Shown one piece after another: positions 10,536-22,065 of a stretch of 64,000 nucleotides of DNA. This stretch comes from Castanea sativa (taxonomy: Eukaryota; Streptophyta; Magnoliopsida; Fagales; Fagaceae). Numbering within the stretch: the stretch's first letter is position 1; each line of letters begins with the position of its first letter. The notes beneath the pieces were generated by a model that had not been told where the DNA came from, made no database searches, and saw only the letters and a program-made list of their open reading frames with translations. Where the stretch lies: NCBI RefSeq assembly GCF_040712315.1, contig NC_134017.1, forward strand, positions 6,664,001-6,728,000, given 5' to 3'. Made by a program: the position numbers and the translations under genes.

Positions 10536-10825
10536 TAAGAAACCAAGCAGCACCCAAGTATCTTTAATTGTTTTTCTTTTTCTTTTTTTCCTTATCATTG
10601 AATTTTTTTTTCTCATTATTGTGTGTAGTAAGAGTATTTTCAATGGGCTCTCTAAAGCCTAATTTGGAGTGCAAAAAAATAAAAAACCCCCTCTAATAAT
10701 GTCTCTATTTCCAATTTTTTTTTAGATTTGCTACAATAGGTCTCTTAACATAGAGAGCACTGTAGCAATAACTGAAGCAAATCTAAAGAATATTTTCCCT
10801 TAAAAAAAAAAAAAAAAAAAAGACT

Positions 10826-11170
10826 TTGTTCTCTTTCTTCTTCTCTCTCTCTCTCTCTCTCTCTGGCTTCTCATCAGAAAACTCTCTCTCTCTCTCTCTC
10901 TCTCTCTTCTCATCAGAAAACAAAGGTGAATCAGCTCTCAGTCACAAGATCTGCGTAACTGTCTCTCACAAAACCGTGCTCTTCAGCGTAACAAAGGGGA
11001 ATCAGCTAATTAAAATTTTGGCCTCATCTCTATTGTACGCCAACTGTTCGATTGAGAAGACATGGGTATGTCAACCATGCTCTTCTTCTACATCTGAGTC
11101 CCCAGAAGCCAATGTAGCGACTGCTGAGTTCTATGTCAACTCGGGTCTCCAGCTCTTCTCCAAAGGACAG
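10826..11170 (+). pseudogene. Captured first exon resembling a chloroplast TPR-like protein
   Basis: An open frame runs through a CT-rich leader into a segment of normal codon composition, ending ...ATAEFYVNSGLQLFSKGQ, with the last codon CAG directly before GTGTGT, i.e. a plausible exon end and splice donor. The 'EFYVNSGLQLFSKG' stretch reads like the start of the TPR-like domain of a plant chloroplast protein (recalled, not searched). The sequence where a start would be expected reads TTGGCCTCATCT, so an ATGGCC start may have changed to TTGGCC. No downstream exon was found in the following 1.4 kb. It lies inside a Harbinger-type element, so transposon capture fits best. Confidence 0.5.
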
Positions 11171-12608
11171 GTGTGTCAACCAGTTTTCTTCTTTATTGTT
11201 TTTACGAAATGGGTATGTTGGATTTTGTTGATTTATGTACAATTTCTTTTTTGTTAATCATAGTCTGCCAAACTCATGTTCTGAAACCTGGGTTCTGATT
11301 TTGATGACAAATTTTCTTATGGGGTCTGTAGTGTTTCAATTATTTAGCTTGAATTGTGTTTCCCACACTTGAAAAGTTTGAGACTTTGAGTTGGAGAGAC
11401 GAGAGAAGGAGTGACTTAGTTTTGCCCTTTGTTCGGAGCTTAAATTTTGTTTTTGATATGTTTTCTGAGAATTATGTTTGTGAAAGAATCCAAATTTTGG
11501 TGCTATGTGATTGACTTTGAATTTTCGTGTTTCTATTAATCTTTACATGGATTTTGTGTTTTTAGTTTTATAAATAATTAAATACTTCCTGAGTAATTGT
11601 TGGAAAAGTGTTCCATAATCAACTAAGGAAAACAAGCAGGGTCATCCAATGTTTAATGGGAAGGGCATTTTCTGCTGATATTATGGTATACACCTCTCTC
11701 TCTTCTCTCTCTCTCAAGGAAAGTTGTCCAAGCCAAAGAGTGATAGAAAGTGGAAAAATGTGTCACTTCTGTCATTGTTCTAAAATGAACTCATTAGCAA
11801 CGATTTGGCTTGGTTGGCTCAGCTTGATCAACTAATGAGAGGAGTTGATATAAATTTGGTTCGTATGATCATTTTAAGCCTACCAAACTATGGCTAACTT
11901 GCCTGAGTTTCAAGCCTACCAAACTAGTGTCAAACTCAACAAAGTTTCTTACCAAGGGGCATGCTGACAATGTATTTCTATAGAAGGATTTTGTTACTTC
12001 CATACCTTTAGCTGACCCATGGAGGATGAAACGTTAACAATCCTTGGTGAATTTGACAATTGGAGGAGAGGAATGAGTGCTTCAGCCGTTCTTTTAACAA
12101 TCCTTAGTTTTAAGCTTCTATTAATCTTTACATGGATTTTGTGCTATTAGTTTTATAAATAATTAAATACTTCCTGAGTAATTTTTGTGTTTCTCCTGTT
12201 ACCGCTGCTCAATTTTTGGGAGTGATTCTTCCACCTATGGATTTTTATCTGACATAGAGATTAAAAGTTTAAATGCGCTGTCCTTATCAAAAAAGTTTAA
12301 ATGTTTTGCTAAGTAAACCTTTTGAATGTTTTTTTAGATACTTGTGCTCATATCATGGTTAATTACTTGCCTAGACAATATTTCCTAGTATAACTTAATA
12401 GATGTTCAAGCTACATGTATCAAGAGGCTGTGTTGTCCAATTTTTTTTTTCCTACAGGACTAGTAACAACATGCGTTTTCATGATGTATTATTTGCTTTT
12501 AAGTATCAATATGTGAATTATTCACACACGCTGCAATAATTGTGCGTTTTTTTGGTGGCAGCGACTTGGGAAATTTTTTTCATGGGTCGTAATACAAATT
12601 ATGCAGGT

Positions 12609-12952
12609 AATATGCTTCTAAATGGTGGGAGAAACTTAAAGCACGATTTGCAATTGTTTGTGGGCCTGCACGTCTTTGGAGAACAAAGGCTCTTGATTAC
12701 ATTGTGAAGGCATGCATAATATTGCATAACATGATAATTGAAGATGAACGTGATACTAATGGAGCAGAAGACTTTGATTATGAACAAGTGCCTGAAAGCA
12801 TCCCTACAACAGTGTCCCACGAGCTTACAGAAGAATTTAGTCAATTTATGGCATTCATTGCAGCCCATGAAAAAATTAGAGATAGAGAAACTCATTTTGA
12901 ACTCCAATCGGATCTCGTTGAGCACTTGTGGCAACAATATAATGATTCGTAG
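12609..12952 (+). pseudogene. PIF/Harbinger DDE transposase, C-terminal fragment
   Basis: The frame reads YASKWWEKLKARFAIV, then CGPARLWRTKALDYIVKAC, then IILHNMIIEDER, and ends LVEHLWQQYNDS-stop. The RFAIV.GPAR.W and ACIILHNMIIEDER blocks are typical of the end of the Harbinger-type DDE (nuclease) domain. The catalytic residues upstream and the Myb-like partner protein are absent, so this is a remnant of about 110 codons. A neighbouring ORF at 12738-12962 is only another frame of the same DNA. Confidence 0.8.
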
Positions 12953-13411
12953 GATCATCTAATTTTAAGTTTTATGCTCGCAATAATTTTTATGTCTTTA
13001 GTCTTTATTGTATTTTGAAATTTCTCTTCATTTATGTTAGTTTTCTATAGGTAAAGTTCGATGTAATTTGAAATTTATTATATCTATGTCAATCTAATTT
13101 CAAGTCTTTTTGAAAAGAATGACTAATGAAAAATATAACCCTTAAAAAAAAGGCTATTGAGAAAATATAATTGTTGAAAATTTTGAAAATGTTACCGTTA
13201 GGAAATTTAAAAATATAGTTGTTAGGAGTTTGAAAAATATGGTTGTTAGGAATGAATAAAAAAAGAATAAAGAAATAATGAAGAAATAATATTTAAATGA
13301 GATAGAGAAATGATAGAAAGTCTCTATTTCAAAAAGTAAGTAGGTAAAAGGTAAATATTAATGTTCACATTCCAAACAGTACATAAATTTATAGAGGCTG
13401 CTGGAGATGCT

Positions 13412-14315
13412 TTAATGATAGAATCTAGATTTTCACTTGTATCATTTTTATGGGGCCCTTCCATGTATATATCTTGGGTGTCAGTTAAAATCTCTAATAA
13501 TTGCAAATGGGTCTTGTTTTAAAGAGTGGATTCCACTTGGATGTGATTGGTGTGTACTACAGAAGTATTGAAGAAAAAGTAACAAAAGAAGCCATCATAA
13601 AAAATAAAAATAAAAATAAAAATTATTCTAATAAAAATCTCTAAAAGGCTCAAATGTCATTTTTTATTTTTGTTATTAGGTGTGCCAGTAGAGTTTGCAT
13701 GCTTTTGTCTTTCATGTTATTTGAAATAATATCCTAACTGTTAAATATTTCTTGGGTGGTAGGGTTTTAGTATCTGTTAAAATATTCAAGATTATCAACA
13801 CAAAAAAATCTGTTAAAATATTTAAATAGGATGTTTTATAATGGCCTAAATTAATACATGTTGGTCTTAACATGTTGAAGATGATTACTTTTCTTTTATG
13901 GAAGTATTAGATACTTTGCCTCATATCTTTTTCAATATTATTATTAGCTTCTTTGGTTGCTGATTTGTGTCTCTTTTGGAACAAGAAGTTGCAATAATTA
14001 TGTTTGAACTAAAATTATTTTTAGTCTTTTACTGTTGCTTGTAGGTTATATAAGATAAACCTTGAACAATAGATCTTATCTTGAAGTGATTATTTGACTT
14101 TGTGGATTAGGATTAAGGGTTCAAAAACACCTAACTTAATAGGACTTTTGAAATATGCATAAGTGAACAACTAAGAATTAAAAATCCTAAGTGAATAAAT
14201 TGATCTTCTTGACTAAGATACAATGCTTACTTGAGATCCACTAAATCAACATAAAGCATTTCTATGTAAACTATCGTGATATTAGTCATCTCGATATAAA
14301 ACATATTTGAACAAT
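13412..14315. other. Unannotated AT-rich stretch
   Basis: Nothing coding or repeat-bounded was recognised. An A-rich (AAATA)n run lies at about 13600-13620. Confidence 0.4.
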
Positions 14316-14459
14316 TAGGGATTTTTTGGTACATGCACTTAAACAATAGTTTTCAGTTTTTAAATAACATTATACGTATTTTCACGAACTTTTTCACTCA
14401 CACGTATTTCGAAAAAATGCAAACAATGTTTCTAGAACAACATTACCAAACAGATCCTA
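14316..14459. mobile_element. Short MITE with GTTTGGTA-type ends
   Basis: Left TTAGGGATTTTTTGGTA and right TACCAAACAGATCCTAA are imperfect inverted copies 144 bp apart. The inner part (ATACGTATTTTCACGAACTTTTTCACTC, interrupted here for brevity) resembles the centre of the MITE at 7185-7319, so they may be one family. No convincing target duplication. Confidence 0.55.
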
Positions 14460-14463
14460 ATCT

Positions 14464-14641
14464 TAGGGCTGTGCAAAAAAACTGCATGACCAGCCCGACC
14501 CAACTTGCACCAACTAAACCCAACCCATGTGCGTCGATTAAGTGAGGGGGTTAGGTTGGGTGGGTTAGATAGATAATTTAGTGGGTCAGTTTGAATAACG
14601 GGTTGATATATGTTTAACCCACCACAAACCGACCCACTCGC

Positions 14642-14677
<36 letters not shown>

Positions 14678-14891
14678 TTTTTCATGCTACAAAAATCTAC
14701 CTCACATATACTCCCACTTTATTTCTCTCATCTCTTTCTCTTTCTTTTTATTTTTCAATTTTCACATTTCTCTTCCCTAATAAATTCTAGCCGCTCTCTA
14801 AGATTTTGTTATTATTCTTCTTTATGTACATGAAAATTTTCATATTGTTAGATATTTTTCTTTTTAGTGTAATAAAATTTCAATCATTCTC

Positions 14892-14927
<36 letters not shown>

Positions 14928-15188
14928 TGCAATTATTTTTAATAAAAATTACAATTTTTTCTTTCCTTTTTTATTTGAGGGAGCAAATAATTATCCAATT
15001 TAATGGAAATAATTTCATCTAGTCTCTCTAATTTTTTTTAAATCAATTAAATTTGCCAACCTACTTAACTTGCTGAGTTGAAACTATTAAGATTTTCAAC
15101 CAATTCGCTAGTTTTCCCAACTCGCCCTTGGCAGGTTGGTTAAAAATATTGTCCTCTACTTACCCAACTTGGCTTGCGCACACTCTTA
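14464..15188. mobile_element. hAT-like non-autonomous element
   Basis: Begins TAGGGCTGTGCAAAA and ends TGCGCACACTCTTA, an imperfect inverted pair. Subterminal pyrimidine-rich 'GACCCAACTTG', 'AACCCAACCCATG' and 'CCCAACTCGCCC' strings are typical of this plant group. The possible 8-bp flanks (CCTAATCT / TTATATCT) match at only half the positions. Inside are a (CA)n tract at 14643-14674 and a (TA)n tract at about 14896-14922. Confidence 0.6.
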
Positions 15189-15480
15189 TTATATCTCATT
15201 TAAAGCTAACTCACAAGAAATTAAGGGATTCAAGCATACTGGATTGTACTAACTCCAAATTACTTAGAATTGAACAGTAAATCATATAAAACTTAGATTA
15301 ACAACAACAAATTGCATTAAACTTAAATACATGATTGAATTCACAAGAACTAGCTAGGAAGATCTTCATAAATATAAGTTTATATACATGATTACACTTA
15401 AAAATAAGTTTAAGTGTAAACGAAAAACTATCTTTAGTAAACGAAAAACTCTAACAAAAATAAAGCTTATCTTCTATAGG

Positions 15481-15488
15481 TTGTTTTC

Positions 15489-15535
<47 letters not shown>

Positions 15536-15541
15536 AAACAA
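15481..15541. repeat. (TA)n hairpin
   Basis: A (TA)n tract of about 40 bases lies between exact inverted arms TTGTTTTCCAA (15481-15491) and TTGGAAAACAA (15531-15541). The whole could fold as one long hairpin. The origin is unclear; it may be an expanded hairpin tip. Confidence 0.8.
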
Positions 15542-15956
15542 TCTCTCTCTTGCGCGATGCATAACTCTTATAACTGTCTCATTTCTTCTCTTCCCTTTAC
15601 TTTTTCTCTCTTCTCATACCCTCTGGTCTCTTCTCTTCCCACATATTTCTCCCTATTTGTCTCTCTTCTCTCTTTTCTCCCGGTTTTTCTTTCCCTTTGT
15701 AACACAATTCTCTAAATTTTGAGCTATATTTTCTTTTTTCTCTAAACAATTTTTGGTTTGATGGATTCCCATATGGACAACTGCCAAAGTTTATTCTTTT
15801 TCACACATAAAAGTGTAACAAAAAGGAAAAGAAAAAATAGAAAGAATGAATGAAATAAAAAAATGAAAATTTGGCTAATTGCTTTTACATAGGGCAATCC
15901 ATACAATAAATTAATAATGATGTTACAAATAATAGTATAATACATGATTGAAGTCA
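15542..15956. other. Unannotated pyrimidine-rich then AT-rich stretch
   Basis: 15542-15720 is CT-rich, like a plant 5' leader, but no start codon leads into a recognisable protein. The remainder shows nothing. Sirevirus pol sequence begins at about 15957. Confidence 0.4.
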
Positions 15957-17058
15957 CAAAGCACTAGATCAACTCAAGGGTCTTTAAGTCCACTCACCCC
16001 TCCGGAAATTCAACTTCCAATCTCTCGTGATGAGGAACCCTCAACTTCCAAGAAACCTTCGTCAAGAGTAACTCTCAACATCCCAAAAGCAACATAATTG
16101 GTGATTTAGATGAAGGACTCCGTTTGAGAAGAGGACCGAGCTATAGTGTGAATCATGTGACGTATCATTGCTACCTTGCTCAATTTGAACCCAAGAAAGT
16201 GGAAGAAGTGTTGAAAGATAATAATTGGGTAGAATCCATGCACCAAGAGTTACATCAATTTGTTAGAAATGATGTATGGGAGTTGGTACCGAGGCCCAAG
16301 GACACACATGTAATCGGCACCAAGTGGATCTTTAAGAACAAGACCGATAAAGATGGTGAAGTTGTTCGAAACAAGTCTAGATTGATGACTCAAGGACATA
16401 CTCAAGTTGAAGGTGTAAACTTTAATGAGTCATTTTCTCTGGTAGCAAGGCTTGAGTCAATCCGAATTCTTTTATCCATAGTGTGTATTATGAACTTCAA
16501 GCTATACCAAATGGATGTGAAGAGTGCCTTTTTGAACGGACTTTTATATGAAGAAATGTTTGTTGAGCAACCAAAGGGTTCCAAGATCCACATTTTTTGG
16601 ACCATGTGCAAAGGATGAAGAAAGCATTATATGGGCTAAACCAAGCACCAAGAGCATGGTATGATCGTCTCATCTTATATCTTTTAGATCATGGTTTCAA
16701 GAAAGGTCAAGCCGATCGAACACTCTTTGTCAAACGAGATGAGAAACCTCTCCTTGTTGCTTAAGTATATGTGGATGACATTGTATTCGGGTCAACAATT
16801 GATCACCTTGCTCAAGAATTTTCGGAAGAAATGAAGAAGGAATTTAAGATGAGCATGGTAGGGGGGCTAAACTACTTCTTAGGCCTTCAATTGAAACAAA
16901 GGAAAGATGAGATATTCATATCTCCAGAGAAGTATGCCAAAAATCTCGTAAAGAGATTCAGTTTGGACTCCAAGAAACATTCATCCACTCCAATGAGTTC
17001 CTTGGTAAAATTGAGTTCTAATTCAGCCGGTGTGGAAGTAGATCCAACACTTTTATAG
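15957..17058 (+). pseudogene. Sirevirus-like copia pol fragment (integrase-RT linker and reverse transcriptase)
   Basis: An upstream linker in frame with RT reads SLSPLTPPEIQLPISRDEEP and LRRGPSYSVNHVTYHCYLAQ, typical of Sirevirus-type copia polyproteins. RT follows: WVESMHQELHQFVRNDVWEL, GTKWIFKNK, LYQMDVKSAFLNG, KKALYGLNQAPRAWYDRL, the catalytic YVDDIVFGS and LNYFLGLQLKQ. Breaks seen: a frameshift at about 16600 near the FLDHVQRMKKALYG block, and TAA at about 16762 where family members have CAA before VYVDD. The homology stops near 17058 without RNase H. No LTR or polypurine tract is attached, although a related solo LTR lies 1 kb downstream. Confidence 0.9.
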
Positions 17059-17870
17059 GAGCATGATTTAATAAGAGTGTGCCATATTGGAATTATCAAG
17101 GTAATTCGAAGAGCTTCCCCGAATGATATACGTACCTTGGTGGGATGCATTTGATAGTTCAGGCATCCTCGGATAATGTGCATACCTTAGTGAGATGCCT
17201 TTAGTATTTTGTCTACGAGTATTAACCTCGGATGGTTCAAGTGGTCCATTCATGTTTGGACTGAGGGTGGTAGGCCCTGTTTGGTCAATTCTTGGGGTTC
17301 GGGATCTTAGGGGTATTTTTCCTAATAGCTTATTTTATCTTTTACCCTTGTTTCGAGGTATGTTTTTCCATAGTTGGGCTCTATTTCTCAAAAAGGCACA
17401 TTCTGGGCTTGTTCTGGTCTAAGGCCTAATGCTTACTTAAGTTTTTAGTTCCACATCCCTACATAAATAATTTTTAAAAATTAAGAAAAATTAATATTTT
17501 ATTAAAATAAAAATTAGAATAGATATTAGATAATTTGATATGAGTATTTTGAAAAATGGTTAAAAAAAAAAACTAAAATAGACATAATTTTTTGCAAGAA
17601 TTAATGTAAATACTCAAGGGACATTGTAAACATGTTTCACAAAGCGTAACAAAGCATTTCACTAAAGGTGATAAAGGGGTGTCATTGTCACAAGGGAGAG
17701 AAAATACTATAAAGAGCAAACTTTACGTGGAGGGGGAGGATGCATATTACTTGAAAATCAACATTGAAAAAAGTGCCTTCACATTCTCTTGAATGTTCAG
17801 CTAGCTATGTTAACAGTTTCTCAACAAAATAAATAAATAAATAAATAAAAGCTACCTATGGTAATAAAAC
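17059..17870. other. Unassigned repeat-like sequence
   Basis: 17095-17200 contains two similar blocks (ACGTACCTTGGTGGGATGC / CATACCTTAGTGAGATGCC), as in LTR or leader repeats. 17275-17440 has the look of a plant leader or LTR but no family was recognised. 17640-17760 is briefly open (frame ...YVEGEDAYYLKINIEKS...) without known similarity. A (TAAA)n tract lies at 17828-17850. Confidence 0.35.
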
Positions 17871-17880
17871 AAAGGGTCCA

Positions 17881-18030
17881 ATTAATGTGTGCCCTTAGGG
17901 TATACATTAAACTATTCATTTTTGGAAATATTTTTTCAAATATTGAAAAAGTTGTCAATACTTTTTCAATTCCCAATAAAATATTTCTAAAAATGATTAA
18001 TTATTGTGTGCTCTTAGAGCACACATTAAC
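17881..18030. mobile_element. Palindromic-ended MITE of about 150 bp
   Basis: Left TTAATGTGTGCCCTTAGGG...ATACATTAA and right TTATTGTGTGCTCTTAGAGC...ACACATTAA are inverted copies continuing inward (ATTCATTTTTGGAAATATTT against AAATATTTCTAAAAATGATT). Each end is itself a near-palindrome (TGTGCTCTTAGAGCACA), so the element can form terminal cruciforms as well as one long hairpin. The family was not recognised. Confidence 0.7.
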
Positions 18031-18059
18031 AAAATCCTAAAACAAAATGGGTAATACAT

Positions 18060-19063
18060 TGTTAGGACATATGTGTTTCACTTCTTAAGAACATATGTCA
18101 TTCTTTTATGTAATTGGCTAATCTTTTGACAAAACGCACTTTACTTGTAATTGGGTAGATTTAGGATGTGTTTAATGCTTCAAGAAACTGTGTTTCAAGA
18201 TCAAGTGTTTAAGTCATCAAGTTTGTCCAAGAAACAAGCTGAAAAGTGCAAATTCATTAAAGCTCATGTGTCGAGGTTTAAAGAGCTGTTCTAGTCCCGT
18301 GGCTCGATAGCATCTTGACACCTCTATCTGTCGAGATTTAAGAAAAAAGAATTTTGAGTTCTATTTTGATTCTAATCCGTGGATGTGTCTTTGAGCTTTC
18401 TTTACTCCTAACCCTAGACACATAAAAGGATTATTTTAAGGGCCGTCAAAGAGGACACAAGTTGCACAAGCATTGAGAAATCCTTGTTCAAGCAAGTTCT
18501 GACTAGAGAAAAAGTTCTTGCCCTAGTTCATCTCTCTTGTGAAGAAGTTGCTGTGTAATATGCACCGTAGGGTTTTGTAACCAAGCATTTTCTTGATCTT
18601 CATTGTGTGGATGAGTTGAAGAACTTTGCAGCCAACAATCTTCTCTAGTTGGCGATTGAAATTGCATACTGGGATCTACGCAATTGGTTAGTCACGTACT
18701 TGTGAGCCATGCATTGAAAGGAGAAATTGTCACTACAGAACAAGTCCAATTGGGTATTAGGGTAAGGATTCAACTGTAGGTTGGTAAGGTACTTGGGATT
18801 CCTTTACTTGTAACCGTTTGTTGTGATAATAGTGGAATTTCGAGAGTGGTGATCTTAAAATCACCCGGTGGAGTTTTTGCTGTGTAGGTTTTCCCCATTC
18901 GTAAACAAATCACCATGGCAATTTATTTTTCCACCGCACTTTAGTTTAATTGGTGATTTGTTTGTGCTACCACACAATTTGCATGTTAATTTGATTAATT
19001 AATAACTTGGTTAATTAATCAACTTAATTCATCACAAGGGGTCAATTCGTTTTTGGCCTATCA
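18060..19063 (+). mobile_element. Solo LTR, Sirevirus-like family B
   Basis: Runs TGTTAGGACATATGTG... to ...TTTTTGGCCTATCA and matches, in opposite orientation, both LTRs of the element at 54285-61942 ('GTAATTGGCTAATC', 'GGATGTGTTTAATGCTTC', 'GAACTAGGG'-type block, 'TAACCGCTTGT'-type block, 'GGTTTTCCCCATTCGTAAAC', 'TTAATTGAACTTGG'-type block). Length is 1004 bp. No polypurine tract precedes it and no primer-binding site follows, so it is solo. Flanking trinucleotides CAT/CAT match but a 5-bp duplication does not (TACAT / CATTT). Confidence 0.88.
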
Positions 19064-19137
19064 CATTTGTGTAAAACCAAGCTGTGTAAAACTTCATGTG
19101 ACCATATGTGTGAAATCAGAATATATACTACTAATTA

Positions 19138-19353
19138 AGGGTGCATTTGGATATCGTTTATTTTGCTGAAAACTGAAAACTGAAACCAATTAAAAAATAA
19201 TTTCTAGTTACTGTTCACACTCACAAAACACTGTTCATTTGCCTTAATGCACTATACATGTTCTATGAACAGTGCAAGAGGCACTGATAAAAAAGAAGAA
19301 GAAGAAGAAAACGCAAACGTGAAACGTGTGAAACACCAATCCAAATGATCACT
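19138..19353. mobile_element. MITE with GTTTGGAT-type ends
   Basis: Starts AGGGTGCATTTGGATATCG and ends CCAATCCAAATGATCACT (inverted). The interior has 'GCTGAAAACTGAAAAC', 'TACTGTTCAC', 'ATGAACAGTGCA' and 'AACGCAAACG', words I associate with an abundant Fagales MITE family (recalled). Contains a GAA/AAG microsatellite. Target duplication not clear. Confidence 0.65.
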
Positions 19354-19399
19354 AAAAGTTACTCATTTTCAATGATGTCAGGTGCTGAAGTGGAAAGCC

Positions 19400-20880
19400 C
19401 TTTGACTTTGCCTTGTCTAACTATAGTTGAAGTTGATTTAAATTGACAATCAAGATCACTTTATAAGACAATTATTATATGGATTTGTGCTAGGGTTTTG
19501 TCAAACTTCCAAGATGTTGAAACAAAATATTTGCCAACATCATCAAGCTGGTTTCTGATGTAAAATATGACCATATCACCTACTTGGAAACAGTTAAGGG
19601 ATACTGCAAAAATCCACCCAAGTATTACAGAGTAGAATTAGCAAACTAGTGATACAAACTACCAAATCCATTCATTTGCCTCGAAAAATATTTGGGATAT
19701 GGCTTCAAAAGCCCTCTTATGTACTATAAAGTTGATCATTTTTTTTTTTTGAAGTTAAAATATGAAATGTTGATCAGGTTTTACTCGGGTGTGTTGCCAG
19801 GGTTGGATCCATCATTGTCAATATAATTGAATTTGTGACTAGAAGATTTTTTGTGAAAAAAAATTATTATAAAAAAAACTAATAATGTTGATAAGTAATT
19901 CTATGGTGATATAATCTAGACTCACATTTATTGAGAATTGAAAACACCAATACTTATCAAAAAGAAAAAGAAAGTGAATTGAAAACCCACCAAACTAAAG
20001 TATTTTCAGAATGCTTCTGGTACGTTAGTGTATCAAGTGCTCTTCGGTCATATCAGATGACTTGGTGACTAATTAAGATGATATAAGAAGTATCATGCTG
20101 AACAATGTTGAGAGCCTTATATGATAAGATGGCCAAAATTGGTTCTTGGGAAAGATGAGGCTATACTAGTTAAGTGAAAATCTTAGTGCGATCAACACTT
20201 ATGGCCCGTCTGGATAGAGGGGAGAAGGAGGGGAAGTGGAGGAGAGTAGAGTAGAGTTAATTTAATATAGACTTAATTTTGAACTAAATCTGCTCTACTC
20301 TACTCTACTCCCCCTTCCTCCCTCTATCCCTCTCCCTCAATCCAAACAGGCCATTATACTCTAGAAATTGGCATCCTTTGAGATAGTTTATCTTAGTGCT
20401 ATCTACATTTTTTCGTAGAACCATCACTACTCTTGGTGTATGTGAGGCATGCTTATCTACTACTATTATCTGTCGCTATTCTTTGTTGCTTTGCTGCTTA
20501 CCATAAAAGGGATAAATCTTGTTACACACAGTGTGTGTAAAACAAACACAGACCTAAAATATAACTTGGTGTCTCCGCTTGTCAGAATGTATGCCAACTT
20601 TGTTAAAAAGATTAACAAACTTAAAGTGTGATAACTGCGATCACATTTTTGTCACTATTGGACTAGAGTCCTATAGTTATTATGCTTTAGTGTAGGGACC
20701 TATGTTGCTCCCATAGATAAAATTTTGAGGGAATACTTTAATTCATTGGAGTGAAAGAATCACATGTTGAATGCTATAGCAAGTGTGCTACAATATGGGC
20801 AGTGGTAACACAGTTTTTGTTTTTTTTTTGTTTTTGTTTTTGTTTTTTTTCTCCTTCCAGTTCAAGCAATTGTTTAAAAA
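19400..20880. repeat. Old duplication D2, copy 2
   Basis: Counterpart of 5505-8170. It preserves unoccupied sites for three insertions in copy 1 (SINE, truncated copia, GTTTGGTA-type MITE) and is itself interrupted by a Tourist-like MITE at 20202-20353. Blocks are diverged but collinear. No intact coding sequence in either copy; the open frame at 20751-21056 is a chance frame across a (GTTTTT)n run. Confidence 0.8.
20202..20353. mobile_element. Tourist-like (PIF/Harbinger) MITE, TSD TTA
   Basis: Ends TGGCCCGTCTGGATAGAGG and CTCAATCCAAACAGGCCA are inverted, and TTA flanks both sides (20199-20201, 20354-20356). The arms are rich in GGAGAGTAGAG / CTACTCTACTC and pair over most of their length. 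The paralogous unoccupied site is at about 7690 (CAACACGTAAATTGG). The larger MITE at 26525-26943 shares ends and arm composition. Confidence 0.88.
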
Positions 20881-22065
20881 TTTCAATTCATTGGAGCCAA
20901 AATCCCATTGCAGTATCATTGGATTTTTATTCTAATTTAGAATTGGAGTGTGCACATGACTGGTGTTACTTTTTTGATAATTCGACAGTTACAATAAGGG
21001 AAGAAGGATTAAACTTTGTATGTTTTTGGAAAGATCAAGAGGTGTCAAGCAATTGAGATATAAGGCTCTTGATGTTGGTTGGTGTTACTTATAAATCTTG
21101 AGTTTGGACTGAAGAATAGTAACAAAGCTTGAAGCTTTAGTGATGGAGGTCATAACCAAGAGAGAGAATTGAGATTTGTGAAAAATGTTTCATTGAATAA
21201 TGATTACAACAAACTCTGTGTTTATATACATTAACAGAAAGCGGGAAAATGTAACTAATTCATCTAACTAACTAACAACTAACACAGAACCAATGATTAA
21301 GTGACATATGTCACTAACAACTAGCTAATTAAATAAAGACTAAATTAGAAGTAGTTTTACAAGCATTTAATACTAAATGACTGTAGCTTAGTGCAGCCTA
21401 TGATCTTCAACTTCAACCTGTGTCTAAACTTCAATCTTCAATTTCTGTGTTTGATCATCTCCAAGTCTCATCGCCTCATGTTTTAACAAATAGAACTTGA
21501 ACAAACAGGTGTAGAATGTGTATGGATATGAACTTCGCTAAAACATGTGTTGAAATATTAAATTTTAACCAAAAAAAAAAATAGTTACTTAAAAAAATGT
21601 CTAAGCAAGATTTATCAAAGAATATAAATTTTGGACAAGTTCATAAGACCAAAAAAAATTCCCTCCAAAATTAACAAAGTTAATTAAAAAATAGTGCAAA
21701 AAAGAATATTATAAGGATGATATATAAAAAAAAGGAAAAATAATATTAAACAAAACCCCACACTCACATCACTTGACAAAGGAGGTGGGGTTGTTTATGG
21801 CAGCGTAAACTTTTTTTTTTTTTTTTTTGAGAAGATGGTAGCATAAACTTACTATCACAATGTCACATCTTTATTATAAAAAAAATTTCAAAAAAGGATA
21901 AGATGAAAGTGGGATGTCTAGCTGAGTAACTTCTTGCCACACACACCACTCAAATGCTTTCAAAAGCAAAAAGTAGCTGATAATCAGCTACAATTTACAC
22001 CAACTGCCTTGAAAGATGCTAGTGCAGTACTGCAATTTCTTTGCAATTTTGGCCCATGAATTGAT
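20881..22065. other. Unassigned stretch with an LTR-like segment
   Basis: 21070-21495 reads like a minus-strand copia LTR (starting TGTTAAAACATGAGGCGATG on that strand, with a long CTAACTAACTAACAACTAAC block), but neither its far end nor a target duplication could be fixed. The remainder is AT-rich with A-runs and T-runs and no gene. Confidence 0.4.

Larger units (their letters stand above)
10631..13411 (+). mobile_element. PIF/Harbinger element with captured host exon and decayed transposase
   Basis: Ends GAGTATTTTCAATGGGCTC and GAGGCTGCTGGAGATGCTT form an imperfect inverted repeat bracketed by TAA (10628-10630; 13412-13414), the usual PIF/Harbinger trinucleotide target. Inside are an exon with similarity to a plant TPR-like protein (10826-11170) and the C-terminal end of a Harbinger DDE transposase (12609-12952). 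Subterminal sequences ('CACTGTAGCAA', 'AATATTTAAATGAGATAGAGAA') recur in the element at 40507-41738, so both belong to one family. A ~75-bp near-identical direct repeat (11531-11605 and 12112-12186) lies inside. Confidence 0.7.

Noticed and set aside
12599..12958. 119-codon minus-strand ORF opposite the transposase remnant
   Set aside because: Antisense shadow of the Harbinger frame, which has recognisable motifs.
21070..21495. Minus-strand copia LTR
   Set aside because: Only one plausible terminus and no target duplication; left as an unassigned stretch.
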